From Eggerthellaceae bacterium (GTDB lineage: Bacteria; Actinomycetota; Coriobacteriia; Coriobacteriales; Eggerthellaceae): a stretch of DNA of 7,891 bases. The stretch is taken from NCBI GenBank assembly GCA_900754955.1, contig CAAEEV010000048.1:1-7891 (forward strand), in the 5' to 3' direction. Of the stretch, positions 6,613-7,891 are shown piece by piece. Both the position numbers and the translations under genes were made by a program. Each line of letters opens with the position of its first letter. Position 1 is the first letter of the stretch. Below the pieces are notes generated by a model. That model made no database searches and was not told the DNA's origin. It saw only the letters and a program-made list of their open reading frames with translations.

Positions 6613-7834
6613 CGAGAAGGGTGCCGTTCAGCTTGACGAGAAGGCCGCGCTCGGTTCGGGCGGTCGCGGCAACGTGGTGGCCGTGTCGGGCGAAGAAGTG
6701 ACCGACGTCTGCGGGCGCACGTACAAGGTGGCGTGCAAGCTCCTCGCCGACGGCTACCGCTCCGAGGGCCGCCGCGCGAAGATCGACCACCTGGCCAAGA
6801 TCGGCGAAACCGCCACGGTATGCGCCGCCTGGCCGCTCGAGAAGGTGTACGACGACGGCGCGTGGGTGGGGTTCACGATGCGCCGCCTGCACGGCAAGAC
6901 GCTCGACGAGGTATGCGCCGACGCGCGCACGAAGCTAAAGATGAAGGTCGACCTCGCGGCGCGCGCGTGCGGCATCGTGGTCGACATGCACGCACTCGGC
7001 ATCGTGATCGGCGACGTGAGCATGACGAACTTCATGTACAACCGCTCGCAGGACCTGCTCGGCATGGTCGACCTCGACTCGGTGCAGGTGATCGACCACG
7101 AGGCGGGCGTGGTGTACCCCGCCGCCGAGTCGCTTGAGAAGTCGCCTGAGATGGCGAATGCCCAGCTCGGCGACACGGTGCTCACGTCGCAGAGCGACGA
7201 TTTCCTCACAGCCGTCATGGTGTTCCGCATGCTCTTCGGCGCGCATCCGCTCGACAGCTTCGAGACCGACTGCTCGCCGGCGGAGATACGCGAGCGCAAT
7301 GCGTGCCAACGTCGCTTTCCCTATCGTCGTCTCTCGGGCGTGCTGCCCGTGAACGCGTTCGGGCAGCAGCTCGCCGACCTGTTCAGGCGCTCGTTCGAGG
7401 GTCCTTACGAGCAGGTTCCGACCGCGCAGGACTACCAACGCGCGCTGGTCGAGATCGTCCGCAGCGGCTTCACGACGTGCCCGACGTGCTCGAACGAGTA
7501 CGCCAAGGCGGCGGGGGCGTGCCCGCATTGCGCGTGCCAACGTCAGAAGAGGAACGGAGGAAGCGTGAGAACGGCGTTCGTTGTGGTGCTGGTGGCTGCC
7601 GTCGTGCTCGCCTACGCGTCGGGCTTCGACGTGCTGGGCGCCGTCGATGCTGCCGTGTCGAGCGGCGTCTCCCTGATCGACGGGGCGATTGCAGGCTTCG
7701 GTGGTCTCGGCGAGATGGTTGCGGGGCTCCTCGAGATCCTCGACGTCATCGTCGGGGGGATCCTCGGTTTCTTCGGTGGCCTGATCGAGGGCATCCTCGG
7801 TTTCTTCGGTGACATTCTGTCGCTTCTCATGTAG
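6596..7834 (+). CDS. YegI-like atypical protein kinase with zinc ribbon, TM helix and hydrophobic Gly-rich tail
   Basis: The product is 412 aa. AAGGGAGA (6583-6590) sits 5 nt before the ATG, and the first 17 bp overlap the phosphatase gene, implying translational coupling. Kinase motifs: glycine loop LGSGGRGN (19-26), VACK (45-48, Lys48), catalytic loop IGDVSMTN (138-145, Asp140 and Asn145, no HRD), and DLD replacing DFG (159-161). The SDDFLTAVMVFRML segment follows. This pattern fits the YegI/TerY-P kinase family, distinct from Hanks kinases. A CPTC/CPHC zinc ribbon lies at 295-298 and 309-312. A predicted transmembrane helix (about 326-345) comes next, then about 65 residues of hydrophobic, Gly-rich sequence with ILGFFG twice. 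The kinase would sit in the cytoplasm, anchored to the membrane. Kinase identity is firm; the substrate is unknown, and the tail could be an anchor, an oligomeriser or a pore-like element. Confidence 0.88.
   Translation: MRVLGSEKGAVQLDEKAALGSGGRGNVVAVSGEEVTDVCGRTYKVACKLLADGYRSEGRRAKIDHLAKIGETATVCAAWPLEKVYDDGAWVGFTMRRLHGKTLDEVCADARTKLKMKVDLAARACGIVVDMHALGIVIGDVSMTNFMYNRSQDLLGMVDLDSVQVIDHEAGVVYPAAESLEKSPEMANAQLGDTVLTSQSDDFLTAVMVFRMLFGAHPLDSFETDCSPAEIRERNACQRRFPYRRLSGVLPVNAFGQQLADLFRRSFEGPYEQVPTAQDYQRALVEIVRSGFTTCPTCSNEYAKAAGACPHCACQRQKRNGGSVRTAFVVVLVAAVVLAYASGFDVLGAVDAAVSSGVSLIDGAIAGFGGLGEMVAGLLEILDVIVGGILGFFGGLIEGILGFFGDILSLLM
7760..7811 (+). repeat. 19-bp direct repeat encoding the duplicated ILGFFG tail unit
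   Basis: ATCCTCGGTTTCTTCGGTG occurs at 7760-7778 and again, identically, at 7793-7811, offset by 33 bp (11 codons). It lies in frame at the end of the kinase gene and encodes ILGFFG twice. Identity at the wobble positions suggests recent tandem duplication or ongoing homogenisation, not just protein-level selection. Confidence 0.75.
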
Positions 7835-7891
7835 CGAGGGGGCGCTCACTCGTCCCTCTTCCGCGCGCCCTTCTCCGCCCGATGCGGTTGC

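Noticed and set aside
7840..7870. Possible terminator after the YegI-like kinase (GGGCGC / GCGCCC)
   Set aside because: Only six pairs around a 19-nt loop with a weak TTCT after it; such pairings are expected by chance at this GC content.

Overview
The window is uniformly GC-rich, with strong G/C preference at third codon positions and Shine-Dalgarno boxes of AAAGGA and AAGGGAGA type. It looks like chromosome from a high-GC bacterium. An actinobacterium is most likely, perhaps a gut Coriobacteriia/Eggerthella-type organism, but that lineage call is an impression and not proven here. No rRNA, tRNA, CRISPR array or transposase was seen.

Layout. (1) Positions 1-2313, plus strand: the C-terminal part of a large superfamily-1 (Upf1/DUF4011-type) helicase with a fused restriction-endonuclease-like C-terminal domain; its Walker A region lies upstream of the window. 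(2) Positions 2314-2453: a convergent intergenic gap with a 16-bp perfect hairpin, probably a shared terminator. (3) Positions 2454-4427, minus strand: a Hanks-type Ser/Thr kinase with an unusual N-lobe and C-terminal Sel1-like repeats. (4) Positions 4428-4519: a 92-bp divergent promoter region with two palindromes and a -10-like TACAAT placed so that the kinase mRNA could be leaderless. (5) Positions 4520-7834, plus strand: a three-gene operon encoding a TerY/YegL-like von Willebrand A (VWA) protein, a PP2C-like phosphatase (YegK-like) and a YegI-like kinase. The kinase has a zinc ribbon, one transmembrane helix and a long hydrophobic Gly-rich tail. A CA-rich, G-poor repeat tract separates the first two genes of the operon; the last two overlap by 17 bp.

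Functional picture. VWA + PP2C + atypical kinase is the phosphorylation triad known from Ter-linked stress/defence loci ('TerY-P') and from E. coli yegL/yegK/yegI. The kinase and phosphatase probably set the phosphorylation state of a shared target, with the metal-binding VWA protein as sensor or scaffold. Here the triad is divergent from a second, cytosolic Sel1-repeat kinase. That kinase gene in turn converges on a helicase-nuclease gene of a type common in defence islands. The most interesting hypothesis is that these five genes form one composite signalling/defence locus: two kinases and one phosphatase, a membrane-associated kinase tail, and a DNA-acting helicase-nuclease. The sequence supports the parts; their cooperation is inference from gene order.
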